NCBI RefSeq assembly: GCF_009708215.1
Contig: NZ_CP046175.1
Span: 2,418,001 to 2,482,000 of the forward strand
Direction of reading: 5' to 3'
Source of the DNA: Occultella kanbiaonis
GTDB lineage: Bacteria > Actinomycetota > Actinomycetes > Actinomycetales > Beutenbergiaceae
Length of the DNA: 64,000 nt
Below, piece after piece: positions 8,007 to 16,334 of this stretch. The notes under the pieces were generated by a model. That model was not told where the DNA came from. It was given only the letters and a program-made list of their open reading frames with translations, and did no database searches. The position numbers were made by a program, and so were the translations under genes. Each line of letters starts with the position of its first letter. Position 1 is the first letter of the stretch.

Positions 8007-10097
8007 ATGCGCCCTGTCACCGATCTGCAGCGGACCGTCGCCCCGTTCGAGGTGATCTCCGAGTACACCCCCTCGGGGGACCAGCCGACCGCCATCGCCG
8101 ACCTCACGGAGCGGTTGAAGGCGGGGGAGAAGGACGTCGTGCTGCTCGGTGCGACCGGTACCGGGAAGTCGGCGACCACGGCCTGGCTGATCGAACAGGT
8201 GCAACGGCCCACCCTGGTGATGGCGCCGAACAAGACCCTGGCCGCGCAGTTGGCCACGGAGTTCCGTGAGCTCCTGCCGAACAACGCAGTCGAGTACTTC
8301 GTCTCCTATTACGACTACTACCAGCCCGAGGCGTACGTCCCGCAGTCGGACACCTACATCGAGAAGGACTCCTCGATCAACGACGAGGTCGAGCGGCTGC
8401 GGCACTCGGCCACGAACAACCTGCTCACCCGGCGCGACGTCATCGTGGTCGCGTCGGTGTCCTGCATCTACGGTCTCGGCACCCCGCAGGAGTACGTGGA
8501 CCGGATGGTGCCACTGCGGGTCGGGGACAGCATCGACCGCGACGACCTGCTCCGCCACTTCGTGACCATGCAGTACACGCGCAACGACATGGCCTTCACC
8601 CGGGGTACGTTCCGGGTCCGCGGAGACACCATCGAGATCATCCCCGTCTACGAGGAGCTCGCGATCCGGATCGAGATGTTCGGGGACGAGATCGAGTCCA
8701 TCCAGACGCTGAACCCGCTCACGGGTGAGGTGGTGCGCTCGGAGACCGAGACGCACCTGTTCCCGGCCACCCACTACGTGGCCGGGCCGGAGCGGATGGA
8801 ACGCGCGATCGGGACGATCGAGGTCGAGCTCGCCGAGCGGCTGGCCGAGTTCGAGGCACAGGGCAAGCTCCTGGAGGCGCAGCGGCTGCGGATGCGCACC
8901 ACGTACGACATCGAGATGATGCGCCAGATCGGGTCCTGCTCCGGGATCGAGAACTACTCGCGGCACATCGACGGGCGCGAGGCGGGCTCCGCCCCGCACA
9001 CGCTGCTGGACTACTTCCCCGAGGACTTCCTGCTCGTCATCGACGAGTCACACGTCACCGTGCCGCAGATCGGAGCCATGTTCGAGGGGGACTCCTCCCG
9101 CAAGCGCACCCTGGTCGAACACGGGTTCCGGCTGCCGAGCGCGATGGACAACCGCCCGCTGCGGTGGGAGGAGTTCCTGGACCGGATCGGGCAGACCGTG
9201 TACCTCTCCGCCACCCCGGGCTCCTACGAGCTGTCCCAGTCCGACGGCGTCGTCGAGCAGATCATCCGGCCCACCGGTCTGGTCGACCCGAAGGTGGTCG
9301 TCAAGCCGACCCAGGGCCAGATCGACGACCTGCTCGCCGAGATCCGGGAGCGCGCGGGCCGGGACGAGCGGGTGCTGGTCACCACGCTCACCAAGAAGAT
9401 GGCCGAGGACCTCACCGACTACTTCCTGGAACGGGACGTGCGGGTGCGCTACCTGCACTCCGAGGTGGACACGCTGCGCCGGGTGGAACTGCTCCGCGAG
9501 CTGCGCTCGGGTGTGTTCGACGTGCTCGTCGGCATCAACCTCCTCCGGGAGGGCCTCGACCTGCCCGAGGTGTCCCTGGTGAGCATCCTGGACGCGGACA
9601 AGGAGGGCTTCCTGCGCTCGTCCACGTCGCTGATCCAAACGATCGGGCGGGCCGCTCGGAACGTGTCCGGTGAGGTGCACATGTACGCGGACTCGATCAC
9701 GCCGTCCATGAAGCTGGCACTGGAGGAGACCGACCGGCGCAGGGAGAAGCAGGTCGCCTACAACACGGCGAACGGCATCGACCCGACGCCGCTGCGGAAG
9801 CGGATCGGGGACATCACCGAGATGCTCGCCCGCGAGGAGATCGACACGAAGGAGCTCCTGTCCGGTGGCTACCGCCAGCAGGGCAAGGGACGCGGTGGGA
9901 AGGCACCCACGCCCACGACCACGCGGGAGAAGCTCGCGGGGGCGGCCGCATCGGATCTCGCCGACCTCATCCAGGAGCTGAACGACCAGATGCACGCGGC
10001 GGCGGAGGAGCTGCAGTTCGAGCTCGCGGCCCGGCTGCGGGACGAGGTCTCCGACCTCAAGAAGGAACTGCGGCAGATGACGCAGGCGACGGCCTGA
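8007..10097 (+). CDS. uvrB: Excinuclease ABC subunit B
   Basis: This 696-residue DNA-damage recognition helicase of nucleotide excision repair loads onto lesions with UvrA and recruits UvrC. Walker A is GATGTGKS (48-55). The beta-hairpin region contains [12 protein letters not shown], the DEAD-like motif is VIDESHVT, and helicase motif VI is QTIGRAARN. The C-terminal UVR coiled coil (about 655-690) binds UvrC. ATG 8007 gives the family start; the frame is open further upstream but overlaps the divergent esterase. No LexA box was found directly upstream, unlike uvrA here. Confidence 0.98.
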   Translation: MRPVTDLQRTVAPFEVISEYTPSGDQPTAIADLTERLKAGEKDVVLLGATGTGKSATTAWLIEQVQRPTLVMAPNKTLAAQLATEFRELLPNNAVEYFVSYYDYYQPEAYVPQSDTYIEKDSSINDEVERLRHSATNNLLTRRDVIVVASVSCIYGLGTPQEYVDRMVPLRVGDSIDRDDLLRHFVTMQYTRNDMAFTRGTFRVRGDTIEIIPVYEELAIRIEMFGDEIESIQTLNPLTGEVVRSETETHLFPATHYVAGPERMERAIGTIEVELAERLAEFEAQGKLLEAQRLRMRTTYDIEMMRQIGSCSGIENYSRHIDGREAGSAPHTLLDYFPEDFLLVIDESHVTVPQIGAMFEGDSSRKRTLVEHGFRLPSAMDNRPLRWEEFLDRIGQTVYLSATPGSYELSQSDGVVEQIIRPTGLVDPKVVVKPTQGQIDDLLAEIRERAGRDERVLVTTLTKKMAEDLTDYFLERDVRVRYLHSEVDTLRRVELLRELRSGVFDVLVGINLLREGLDLPEVSLVSILDADKEGFLRSSTSLIQTIGRAARNVSGEVHMYADSITPSMKLALEETDRRREKQVAYNTANGIDPTPLRKRIGDITEMLAREEIDTKELLSGGYRQQGKGRGGKAPTPTTTREKLAGAAASDLADLIQELNDQMHAAAEELQFELAARLRDEVSDLKKELRQMTQATA

Positions 10098-10117
10098 GGC
10101 CGGGGCCCGCCTGCGTC
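10079..10117. terminator. Hairpin at the end of uvrB
   Basis: GACGCAGGCG (10079-10088) pairs exactly with CGCCTGCGTC (10108-10117), enclosing a smaller GGCC-TGA-GGCC hairpin (10091-10101). The 5' arm lies in the last uvrB codons. The caspase-like gene converges from the other side, so it may serve both. Confidence 0.65.
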
Positions 10118-10141
10118 GCGATGGGTGGGGGCACGCGACCG

Positions 10142-11953
10142 TCACGGCGCCAGGGTCGTGATCACCCACTCCGCCGCGGTCCAGTCCTGCGCTGATACCG
10201 CGGCGGCGTCCGCGACGAGGGCGGCGGGATCCAGGGTCAGCCCCCGGCTGGCGTCGGCGCCCAACTCGGCCTGCTGCATCTGCTGGGCATCGAACTCCAC
10301 CGTGCTGACGAACAGCTTGAGAACGTCCACGGCCCGGGACCGGCCCGGGGCCACCGTCATCCGGACCGTCGGCTCACCGGTGGCGTCGAGGACCCAGGCC
10401 TCCTCGCCGGCCCCGAGCCAGGCACCGCCACCGGGCAGCAGCGGCACCACGCCGTGGTCCTGGGTGAGTGCGAACAGGGCGCAGTACAGCCTGGGCCCGA
10501 GCCGGTTGACCACCCGGATCCGCGCTGGCGCCCACCGTTGCCCGGGTGGGCACCGCACCTCCACGGTGCCGTCCACGGGTAGCGGGGTGCCGTCGGGCTG
10601 CTCGACGGCGACATCGACGGTCCCCACCGGGATCGTGGTGCCCGGGTTGCGCCGGTCGAGCAGGTCGTGCCAGCGACCGATGTGCGCGGCCCGGCCCGGA
10701 TCCCCGCCTGCGTCACCGGGGAGGTCACCGGCCGGGCCACCGCCCACGCCGCCGGCGTTCGCGCGGCCACCGACCGCGCCGCCGTTCGCCGCGCCGCCGG
10801 CCGGGCCGCCCGGGGCGTGGCCGGCACGGCCGACGCTCGCACGATAGGTGCGCGCGGGATCGAGGGCGCCCTCGCCGTCGGTGATCCGGACGTCGCTCTC
10901 GCCGACCCGCACCTGCGTGAGGACACCCCGCGCGAGCGGCTCGGCCGAGGGTGGCGGCGCGCCGTCCTGCGGCGCGCCGATCGGGAACAGTGCGATCTCC
11001 GTGCTGCCGACGGAGACGTCCGGGAGACCGTGCACCGCCCCGCCGTCGAGCAGCCACCGACCACCGCGGATGCTCATCGTGAACGGGTGCGCAGCCAGCA
11101 CCGCCGCTCCGCCGAGGAACGGCCGGTCCAGGTCGCCCGGCTCGGAGACCTCGAGCTGCGGGCTCTGATCGGCGACGAGGTCAAGGGTGGCCGCGCTGCA
11201 CATCCGGTGGATGTCCCGGTAGGAGAGCGGCCCGATCGCACCCGTGAGGGCCCGCTCGAGGCCCGCCGAGAGCACCCCGCGGGTGACACCCCGCACCGGT
11301 CGTTCCTTGGCCTTCTGGTCCGAGCGGCAGGCGGACAGCGCCACCCAGCGAGCGGCCGGACCACCGCCGGGCCCGGGAGGTCTCGCCCCGCCCGGGCCCC
11401 TGGTGGCAGGCAGGGACAGGCTCGCCCCCGGCGGGCGGATCCGCTCGTCCGCCGGCGCCGCGCGGACACCGTCGGTGACGTCGTCGTCGATCGTGCGGGT
11501 CCCGCCCCCCGAGTGGCAGCAGTCGAGCACGGCGAACATATGACCGCCGCGCCCCGCGGCCAGGCCGAGCAGTTGCGCGAGCTCCTTGTCCGCCAGGTCG
11601 AATACGCCGGGAGTGCGGGCGTCGTAGGGGACCAGGGTCTCGATCAGTCGATCGGGCTCGGCGTGCCAGATGGACTCCGGCGCCTGCTCCTGGGAGCCGT
11701 GCCCGCTGTACCAGAACACGGCGACATCGTCCGGCCCGGTGCTGCCCAGGTGTTCGACGAACGCTGCGATCAGGGCCTCCCTGGTCGCCTCGGCGTCACG
11801 GAGGGTGCGCACCTCCAGGGTGGCCCCCGCGGACTCCGCGCGCACCCGCAGCACCTGCTCGGCCGCCGCGACGTCGTTGCCGCAGCCCGCGAGAGGCGTG
11901 ATCGCGAGGTAGTCGTCGATCCCCACGAGAAGTGCCCGTACGGTGCCGGCCAT
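10142..11953 (-). CDS. Caspase-family (peptidase C14, metacaspase-like) protein
   Basis: The protein has 603 residues. Residues 1 to about 290 form a caspase-like protease domain: the N-terminal strand RALLVGIDDY, catalytic His85 in FWYSGHGSQ and catalytic Cys146 in VLDCCHSGG, followed by a later core strand (VALSACRSDQKAKE). Between them is a Gly/Pro/Arg-rich loop (about 165-202), where processing of metacaspases usually occurs. A second Gly/Ala-rich linker (about 425-470) precedes a C-terminal region ending in KLFVSTVEFD, a motif often seen in bacterial caspase proteins. There is no signal peptide, so it is probably cytosolic. ATG 11953 is fixed by GGAGG five bases upstream. It is divergent from a CHAT protease. 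Metacaspases cut after Arg or Lys; the target here is unknown. Confidence 0.88.
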   Translation of the reverse strand: MAGTVRALLVGIDDYLAITPLAGCGNDVAAAEQVLRVRAESAGATLEVRTLRDAEATREALIAAFVEHLGSTGPDDVAVFWYSGHGSQEQAPESIWHAEPDRLIETLVPYDARTPGVFDLADKELAQLLGLAAGRGGHMFAVLDCCHSGGGTRTIDDDVTDGVRAAPADERIRPPGASLSLPATRGPGGARPPGPGGGPAARWVALSACRSDQKAKERPVRGVTRGVLSAGLERALTGAIGPLSYRDIHRMCSAATLDLVADQSPQLEVSEPGDLDRPFLGGAAVLAAHPFTMSIRGGRWLLDGGAVHGLPDVSVGSTEIALFPIGAPQDGAPPPSAEPLARGVLTQVRVGESDVRITDGEGALDPARTYRASVGRAGHAPGGPAGGAANGGAVGGRANAGGVGGGPAGDLPGDAGGDPGRAAHIGRWHDLLDRRNPGTTIPVGTVDVAVEQPDGTPLPVDGTVEVRCPPGQRWAPARIRVVNRLGPRLYCALFALTQDHGVVPLLPGGGAWLGAGEEAWVLDATGEPTVRMTVAPGRSRAVDVLKLFVSTVEFDAQQMQQAELGADASRGLTLDPAALVADAAAVSAQDWTAAEWVITTLAP

Positions 11954-12012
11954 GTGATCCTCCTTGTCGCCGGCCGTGTTGCTCAAGTCTCGCGCGGTCG
12001 GCCCTGCCGCGA

Positions 12013-12046
12013 CGGGTGATTCGGTGCCCGTCCCCGGGTGAATCGG
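12013..12046. repeat. Direct repeat in the caspase/CHAT intergenic region
   Basis: CGGGTGATTCGG (12013-12024) and CGGGTGAATCGG (12035-12046) differ at one base and start 22 bases apart, close to two helical turns. They lie in the 213-base region shared by the two divergent protease genes. This could be a shared binding site for an unidentified regulator. Confidence 0.45.
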
Positions 12047-12166
12047 CCGGTTCGCGGGAATCACACGGGAAATCGCTGTGCCGGGCTGCGCAGCGGTCGG
12101 ACAATGGAACCGAGCCGTCCTCGGCGTTCACCGATGAACGCGGTCCGCGGAGCGGAGGTGTTACTT

Positions 12167-14479
12167 GTGCGTGCGTATCTCGATCTGGATCTGGCCCTCG
12201 TCTCCGACCGCGGCGGCGCGGTACAGGCGCGGGTCACGAGTTCGCCGGCGGGCGTTGCAGAGGCCGCCTTCGAACTGCCCGTCACCCCGATGGAGCTGGC
12301 TCGATTCCTGGTCGCCACCGGCCCCGCACGCGCGCCGGCGAGAGGTATCTCGCTGAGCCCGGGCCCGATCGACCTCCAGGACATCGGCGGCCGGCTCAAC
12401 GACGCGATCTTCGCCGGTGACATCCGGGCCTGCTTCCAGCGCAGCCTCACGCTCGCTGAACGGCAGGGCAAGGGGCTGAGGATCCGGCTCAACCTGAGCG
12501 GCGCCCCGGACCTGGCCGGCGTGCCCTGGGAGTACCTGTACTCGCACGCGCTGAGCCGCTTCCTCACCCTGTCCACCGACACTCCGCTGGTGCGCTTCCT
12601 GGACACCCCGGCGCGGTCGACGCCGGCCGGGCTGGACCCGCCGCTGCGCGTCCTCGTGATGATCTCCAGCCCGAGCGACGCCGCCCGACTGGACGTGCAC
12701 CGCGAGGCCGAGCTGCTCCGCACGACGACGGCGGACCTGACCGCGGCCGGCTCGCTCGAACTGGTGTTCCTAGAGTCCGCGACCCTGACCGGGCTGCAGC
12801 ACGCGATCAATCAGCGCTTCCACGTCTTCCACTTCATCGGGCACGGCGGCTTCGACCGCGCCGCCGGCACCGGGGTCCTCGTCCTGGAGCGTGAGGACGG
12901 CACCTCCCACCTCGTCTCCGCCGCGAAGCTGGGCACGCTCCTGCACGATGCCAAGAGCTGCCAGCTCGCGGTGCTGAACGCGTGCGAGGGTGCGCAGACA
13001 TCGGGCCAGGACGTCTTCTCCGGCGTCGGGCAGACCTTGGTCCGGCAGGGGCTGCCGGCGGTGGTGGCGATGCAGTCGGAGATCTCCGACCGCGCCGCGG
13101 TGGCCTTCTCGCACGAGTTCTACTACGTGCTCGCAAGCGGCCGCTCGGTCGAGGAGGCTGTCGTCGAGGCGCGCAAGGCCATCTACCTCACCTACGAGGA
13201 CTCCGAGTGGGGCACCCCGGTGCTGTTGCGGTCCGCGGCCGAGGAGCAGCCGTTCCTGCTCACCCGGCCGGCTGCCCTGCCCACCCGGGACCAGCACTGG
13301 GCCGCGATGCGCGCCGCCGCCCAGGAGGCAGCCGCAGCAGGCTCCGACCGCGTCGCGGTGCCGTTGCTGCAGCAGTTGGTCGCCGAGAACCCCGCTGACG
13401 ACGGGGCGACGGCGTTGCTCGCCAGGGTGCAGACCGACGCACGCGCCGATACCACCGGTGACCCCACTCACCCGGTCCCGCCCGACGCGCGCGCGGACGT
13501 TCCGGTCCGGCCCGGACCGCAGCCGCGCCACCAGGCGCCCCAGCCCGCCCCGCCGGCACCGCCGGCGGCGTTCCCACCCGTCGGCCCGAGCACGCCGCAC
13601 CCAGACCCACGCCGACGGCGCAGGCTCACCACCGCCGTCGTGCTCACCGCGGCTCTCGTGTTCGCGGGCGTCGGTGGCTATGCGCTGTGGCGGTCGGTCC
13701 AGCCGGCCGACTCCGCGAGCGGTGCGAGTCCCAGCGTGGACCAGAACTACGTGGTCACAGCGTGCGGCGAGGAGGCCGAGCTGCCCGATCCGAGCCCGGA
13801 CCTCGTCAGCATCCCGTGTGCCCTGCAGGCGCCGGTGATGGACGGGGACATGTCGGACTGGGGGGATGTGCCCGCCTGGCACGCGAGCGAGACGGTGTAT
13901 GCGAACCCTGAGGACGCCGGCGCCACCGACTTCGCGAGCGCCTGGTACCTGGTGTGGACCAGGGACTTCCTGTTCGTCCACGTCGAGGTCCTGGACCCCG
14001 CCCATACGCCGGTCGACCCGTACTCACCGTCGGCGTTCTGGGAGGGGGACGGGGTCTCGTTCGAGTTCGGCCCGGACCCGCGCGCGCTCGCCGACACCGA
14101 GCAGCTGCGCCCCGATGACCTGCACGTGCTGCTCGGCGTCACCGCGGAGCGTGTGCTGACCGCCGCGAACGCCCCGGGCGGGCGGGGCACGTTCGAGGCC
14201 GCGATCGGAGATCTCGGCGTCGACACGGGGCTGCAGTTCACCGAGCAGGGGTACCTGATCGAGGCGGCGTTCCCCTGGAGCACCCTGAACGTGGCCTCGC
14301 CGCCTGCCCGGGGTGACGTGTTCGGGATGAACCTGAACGCGAGCAACGCACGCGTGAACGGGCCGGCCGCGCCCACGGATCTGGCCCGGATGGTCAGTTC
14401 GAACCCGATCCGGACCGCCGTGGAGCAGAACCTGCCCGGGCTCTGGCACACCGTGGTACTGGCCGGGCCGAGCGCCTGA
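12167..14479 (+). CDS. CHAT-domain protease with membrane anchor and CBM9/DOMON-like outer domain
   Basis: The protein has 770 residues. The N-terminal part (1 to about 400) is a CHAT domain, a caspase-clan cysteine protease, with His226 in HFIGHGGF and Cys273 in LNACEGAQ and the typical C-terminal core (VVAMQSEISDRAAVAFS). A Pro-rich linker leads to one membrane span (about 486-508) after a basic RRRR stretch, which predicts a cytosolic protease. Outside lies a 200-residue domain (about 555-770) opening with MDGDMSDWGDVPAW and resembling CBM9/DOMON-like sugar- or haem-binding domains, preceded by a Cys pair that could form a disulfide. I chose GTG 12167 (GGAGG eight bases upstream); ATG 12134 or GTG 12158 would add a rare TTA codon. 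Confidence 0.86.
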   Translation: MRAYLDLDLALVSDRGGAVQARVTSSPAGVAEAAFELPVTPMELARFLVATGPARAPARGISLSPGPIDLQDIGGRLNDAIFAGDIRACFQRSLTLAERQGKGLRIRLNLSGAPDLAGVPWEYLYSHALSRFLTLSTDTPLVRFLDTPARSTPAGLDPPLRVLVMISSPSDAARLDVHREAELLRTTTADLTAAGSLELVFLESATLTGLQHAINQRFHVFHFIGHGGFDRAAGTGVLVLEREDGTSHLVSAAKLGTLLHDAKSCQLAVLNACEGAQTSGQDVFSGVGQTLVRQGLPAVVAMQSEISDRAAVAFSHEFYYVLASGRSVEEAVVEARKAIYLTYEDSEWGTPVLLRSAAEEQPFLLTRPAALPTRDQHWAAMRAAAQEAAAAGSDRVAVPLLQQLVAENPADDGATALLARVQTDARADTTGDPTHPVPPDARADVPVRPGPQPRHQAPQPAPPAPPAAFPPVGPSTPHPDPRRRRRLTTAVVLTAALVFAGVGGYALWRSVQPADSASGASPSVDQNYVVTACGEEAELPDPSPDLVSIPCALQAPVMDGDMSDWGDVPAWHASETVYANPEDAGATDFASAWYLVWTRDFLFVHVEVLDPAHTPVDPYSPSAFWEGDGVSFEFGPDPRALADTEQLRPDDLHVLLGVTAERVLTAANAPGGRGTFEAAIGDLGVDTGLQFTEQGYLIEAAFPWSTLNVASPPARGDVFGMNLNASNARVNGPAAPTDLARMVSSNPIRTAVEQNLPGLWHTVVLAGPSA

Positions 14480-14533
14480 CGCGTCGTCCGCCGAGTCGTT
14501 ATCAAATCGGGACCTCATCGGGCCCGGAACGAC

Positions 14534-14562
14534 TTGACGTGCCCGGGTTGCGAGAATACCTT
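14534..14562 (+). promoter_or_regulatory. Possible promoter of the amino-sugar operon
   Basis: TTGACG (14534-14539) is followed after 17 bases by TACCTT (14557-14562), about 36 bases before the rpiR-type start. The -35 is good and the -10 weak. TTTCAG occurs at the -10 and again just before the start codon. Confidence 0.35.
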
Positions 14563-14598
14563 TCAGCGATACCCACGGCGTCGTGAGAGGAATTTTCA

Positions 14599-15528
14599 GT
14601 GGAACTGGATTCTGTCGAGACAGCGGACGGCACGCTCCGCATGGTCGAGCGCATCCAGGCCAATCTCCCACAGATGTCCGCGACGATGTCGAAGATCGGT
14701 GACCTGCTGCTCGCCGAGCCGGCCGCACCGCTCGAACTCTCCATCACCGAGCTCGCCGACCGGGCCGGCACCTCCGCGGCCACCGTGACCCGGTTCTGCC
14801 GCCAGCTCGGGTACCCCGGCTACGTCCAGTTCCGGGTCGCCGTCGCGGCGGACAGCGGCCGCGGTGAGGCCGACGACCAGTGGCGCGACGAGATCGGGCG
14901 GACACTCTCGCCGACCGACCCGCCGCAGGCCGTGCTGCGGACGCTGCTGAATGCCCACATCCGCTCGCTGCGCGCCACGGCCGGCACCGTCGACGTCGCC
15001 GAGTGCGCGGCCGTGGCAGAGCGCATCGCCAACTCCCGGCACCTGGACATCTACGGGACCGGCGGTAGCGCCGCGATGGCCGACGAGCTCGAGAACCGGC
15101 TCTACCGGATCGGCGTCAACGTGCACTCCTGGGGCGACGTGCACGCCGGCCTGGCGAGCGCTTCGATCCAGGACGAGCGCACCATCGCGATCGGCATTTC
15201 CAACAGTGGCCGCACCAAGGAGACGATCGAGATGCTCGCCCGCGCGAAGGCGTCCGGGGCGTTCACGGTGGCCATCACGAACCGGCACACCTCCCCGCTG
15301 GGGCAACTCGCGGACGTCTGCCTGACCGCGTCCGTGCCGGAGCAGTACCTGCACCCCGCCGACCTCTCCGCGAAGCACTCCCAGCTGTTCGTCCTGGACC
15401 TGATTTACCTCCTGGTAATCCAACAGGACTTCACTGACAGCGTGAACAAGATCGCGGCGTCCGCCCGCGCAGTTTCCGGGCACCGTCGGTTCGCCTCCGC
15501 GGACCGCAATGATCCGAGCGCGTCATGA
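14599..15528 (+). CDS. MurR/RpiR-family transcriptional regulator
   Basis: This 309-residue regulator of sugar-phosphate or amino-sugar use has an N-terminal RpiR winged HTH (about 1-85; LADRAGTSAATVTRFCRQLGY) and a C-terminal SIS domain (about 130-260; IYGTGGSAAMADELENRL; GISNSGRTKETIEM) that senses a phosphosugar. It overlaps the next gene, also a SIS protein, by the ATGA junction at 15525. It heads an operon with an NgcEFG-type transporter, so its ligand is likely an N-acetylglucosamine or chitobiose derivative (inference). Confidence 0.93.
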   Translation: MELDSVETADGTLRMVERIQANLPQMSATMSKIGDLLLAEPAAPLELSITELADRAGTSAATVTRFCRQLGYPGYVQFRVAVAADSGRGEADDQWRDEIGRTLSPTDPPQAVLRTLLNAHIRSLRATAGTVDVAECAAVAERIANSRHLDIYGTGGSAAMADELENRLYRIGVNVHSWGDVHAGLASASIQDERTIAIGISNSGRTKETIEMLARAKASGAFTVAITNRHTSPLGQLADVCLTASVPEQYLHPADLSAKHSQLFVLDLIYLLVIQQDFTDSVNKIAASARAVSGHRRFASADRNDPSAS

Positions 15529-16280
15529 TCGCCGGCGCACCCGATCTCCTCGCCGAGGCCACAGATCGCCTGGAGCGGCTCGCAGCCGCGGCCGCCCACG
15601 GGGCCTACGACCCCGCGATCGACCTCATGGTCGACGCGATCGATGCCGGCGGGGTGATCCAGGCGTTCGGGACCGGGCACTCCCAGGCGTTCGCCATGGA
15701 GATGGCGGGCCGAGCCGGCGGCCTGATCCCCACGAACGGCATCGCGCTCCGTGACGTCGTCCTGTTCGGGAACCGGGAGCCCGCCGCGTTGTTCGGAAGC
15801 GAGCTCGAGCGCGACCCGAACGTCGTCGGCGAACTGCTCCGGGTCACCCGGATCGGGGAGGAGGACGTCTTCCTGATCGCCTCGAACTCCGGTGTGAACG
15901 GGTCGATCGTGGGGCTCGCGCTCGCGGTCAAGGAGCGCGGCCACAAGGTGATCGCCGTGACCAGCCTCGAGCACACCAACAGCGTTGAGCCCCAGCACCC
16001 GAGCGGGGTCCGACTGGCCGAGGTCGCCGACGTCGTCGTCGACAACCTCGCTCCTCGTGGGGACACCACCCTGACCATCGCCGACGGCGTGGGCGTGGGT
16101 GCGGTCTCCTCGATCACCGGGGCGTTCGTCGCCCAACTGTTGACCCTCGGCGTGGCCCAGCGCCTCGCCGATGCGGGTGGCACGCCACCCGTCTACCTCT
16201 CCGCCAATGTCCCTGGCGGCGATGAGCACAACCGGGCACTGCAGCACCTGTACCGCGACAGGATCCGCTGGAGTGTCTGA
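15525..16280 (+). CDS. SIS-domain sugar-phosphate-binding protein (UPF0309-like)
   Basis: The protein has 251 residues and a single SIS domain. Phosphosugar-binding motifs FGTGHSQAFAMEMAGRAGG and IASNSGVNGSIVGLAL are clear. It resembles the UPF0309 family of sugar isomerase-like proteins found beside amino-sugar transport genes; an N-acetylglucosamine- or N-acetylmuramate-6-phosphate lyase/isomerase-like role is possible but not shown. It is translationally coupled to the regulator upstream and lies 54 bases before ngcE. Confidence 0.85.
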   Translation: MIAGAPDLLAEATDRLERLAAAAAHGAYDPAIDLMVDAIDAGGVIQAFGTGHSQAFAMEMAGRAGGLIPTNGIALRDVVLFGNREPAALFGSELERDPNVVGELLRVTRIGEEDVFLIASNSGVNGSIVGLALAVKERGHKVIAVTSLEHTNSVEPQHPSGVRLAEVADVVVDNLAPRGDTTLTIADGVGVGAVSSITGAFVAQLLTLGVAQRLADAGGTPPVYLSANVPGGDEHNRALQHLYRDRIRWSV

Positions 16281-16334
16281 CCCGCAGGCGTCTCGGTAAC
16301 CTCCGCCGCCTACCCCCCAAGAAAGGTAACCACC

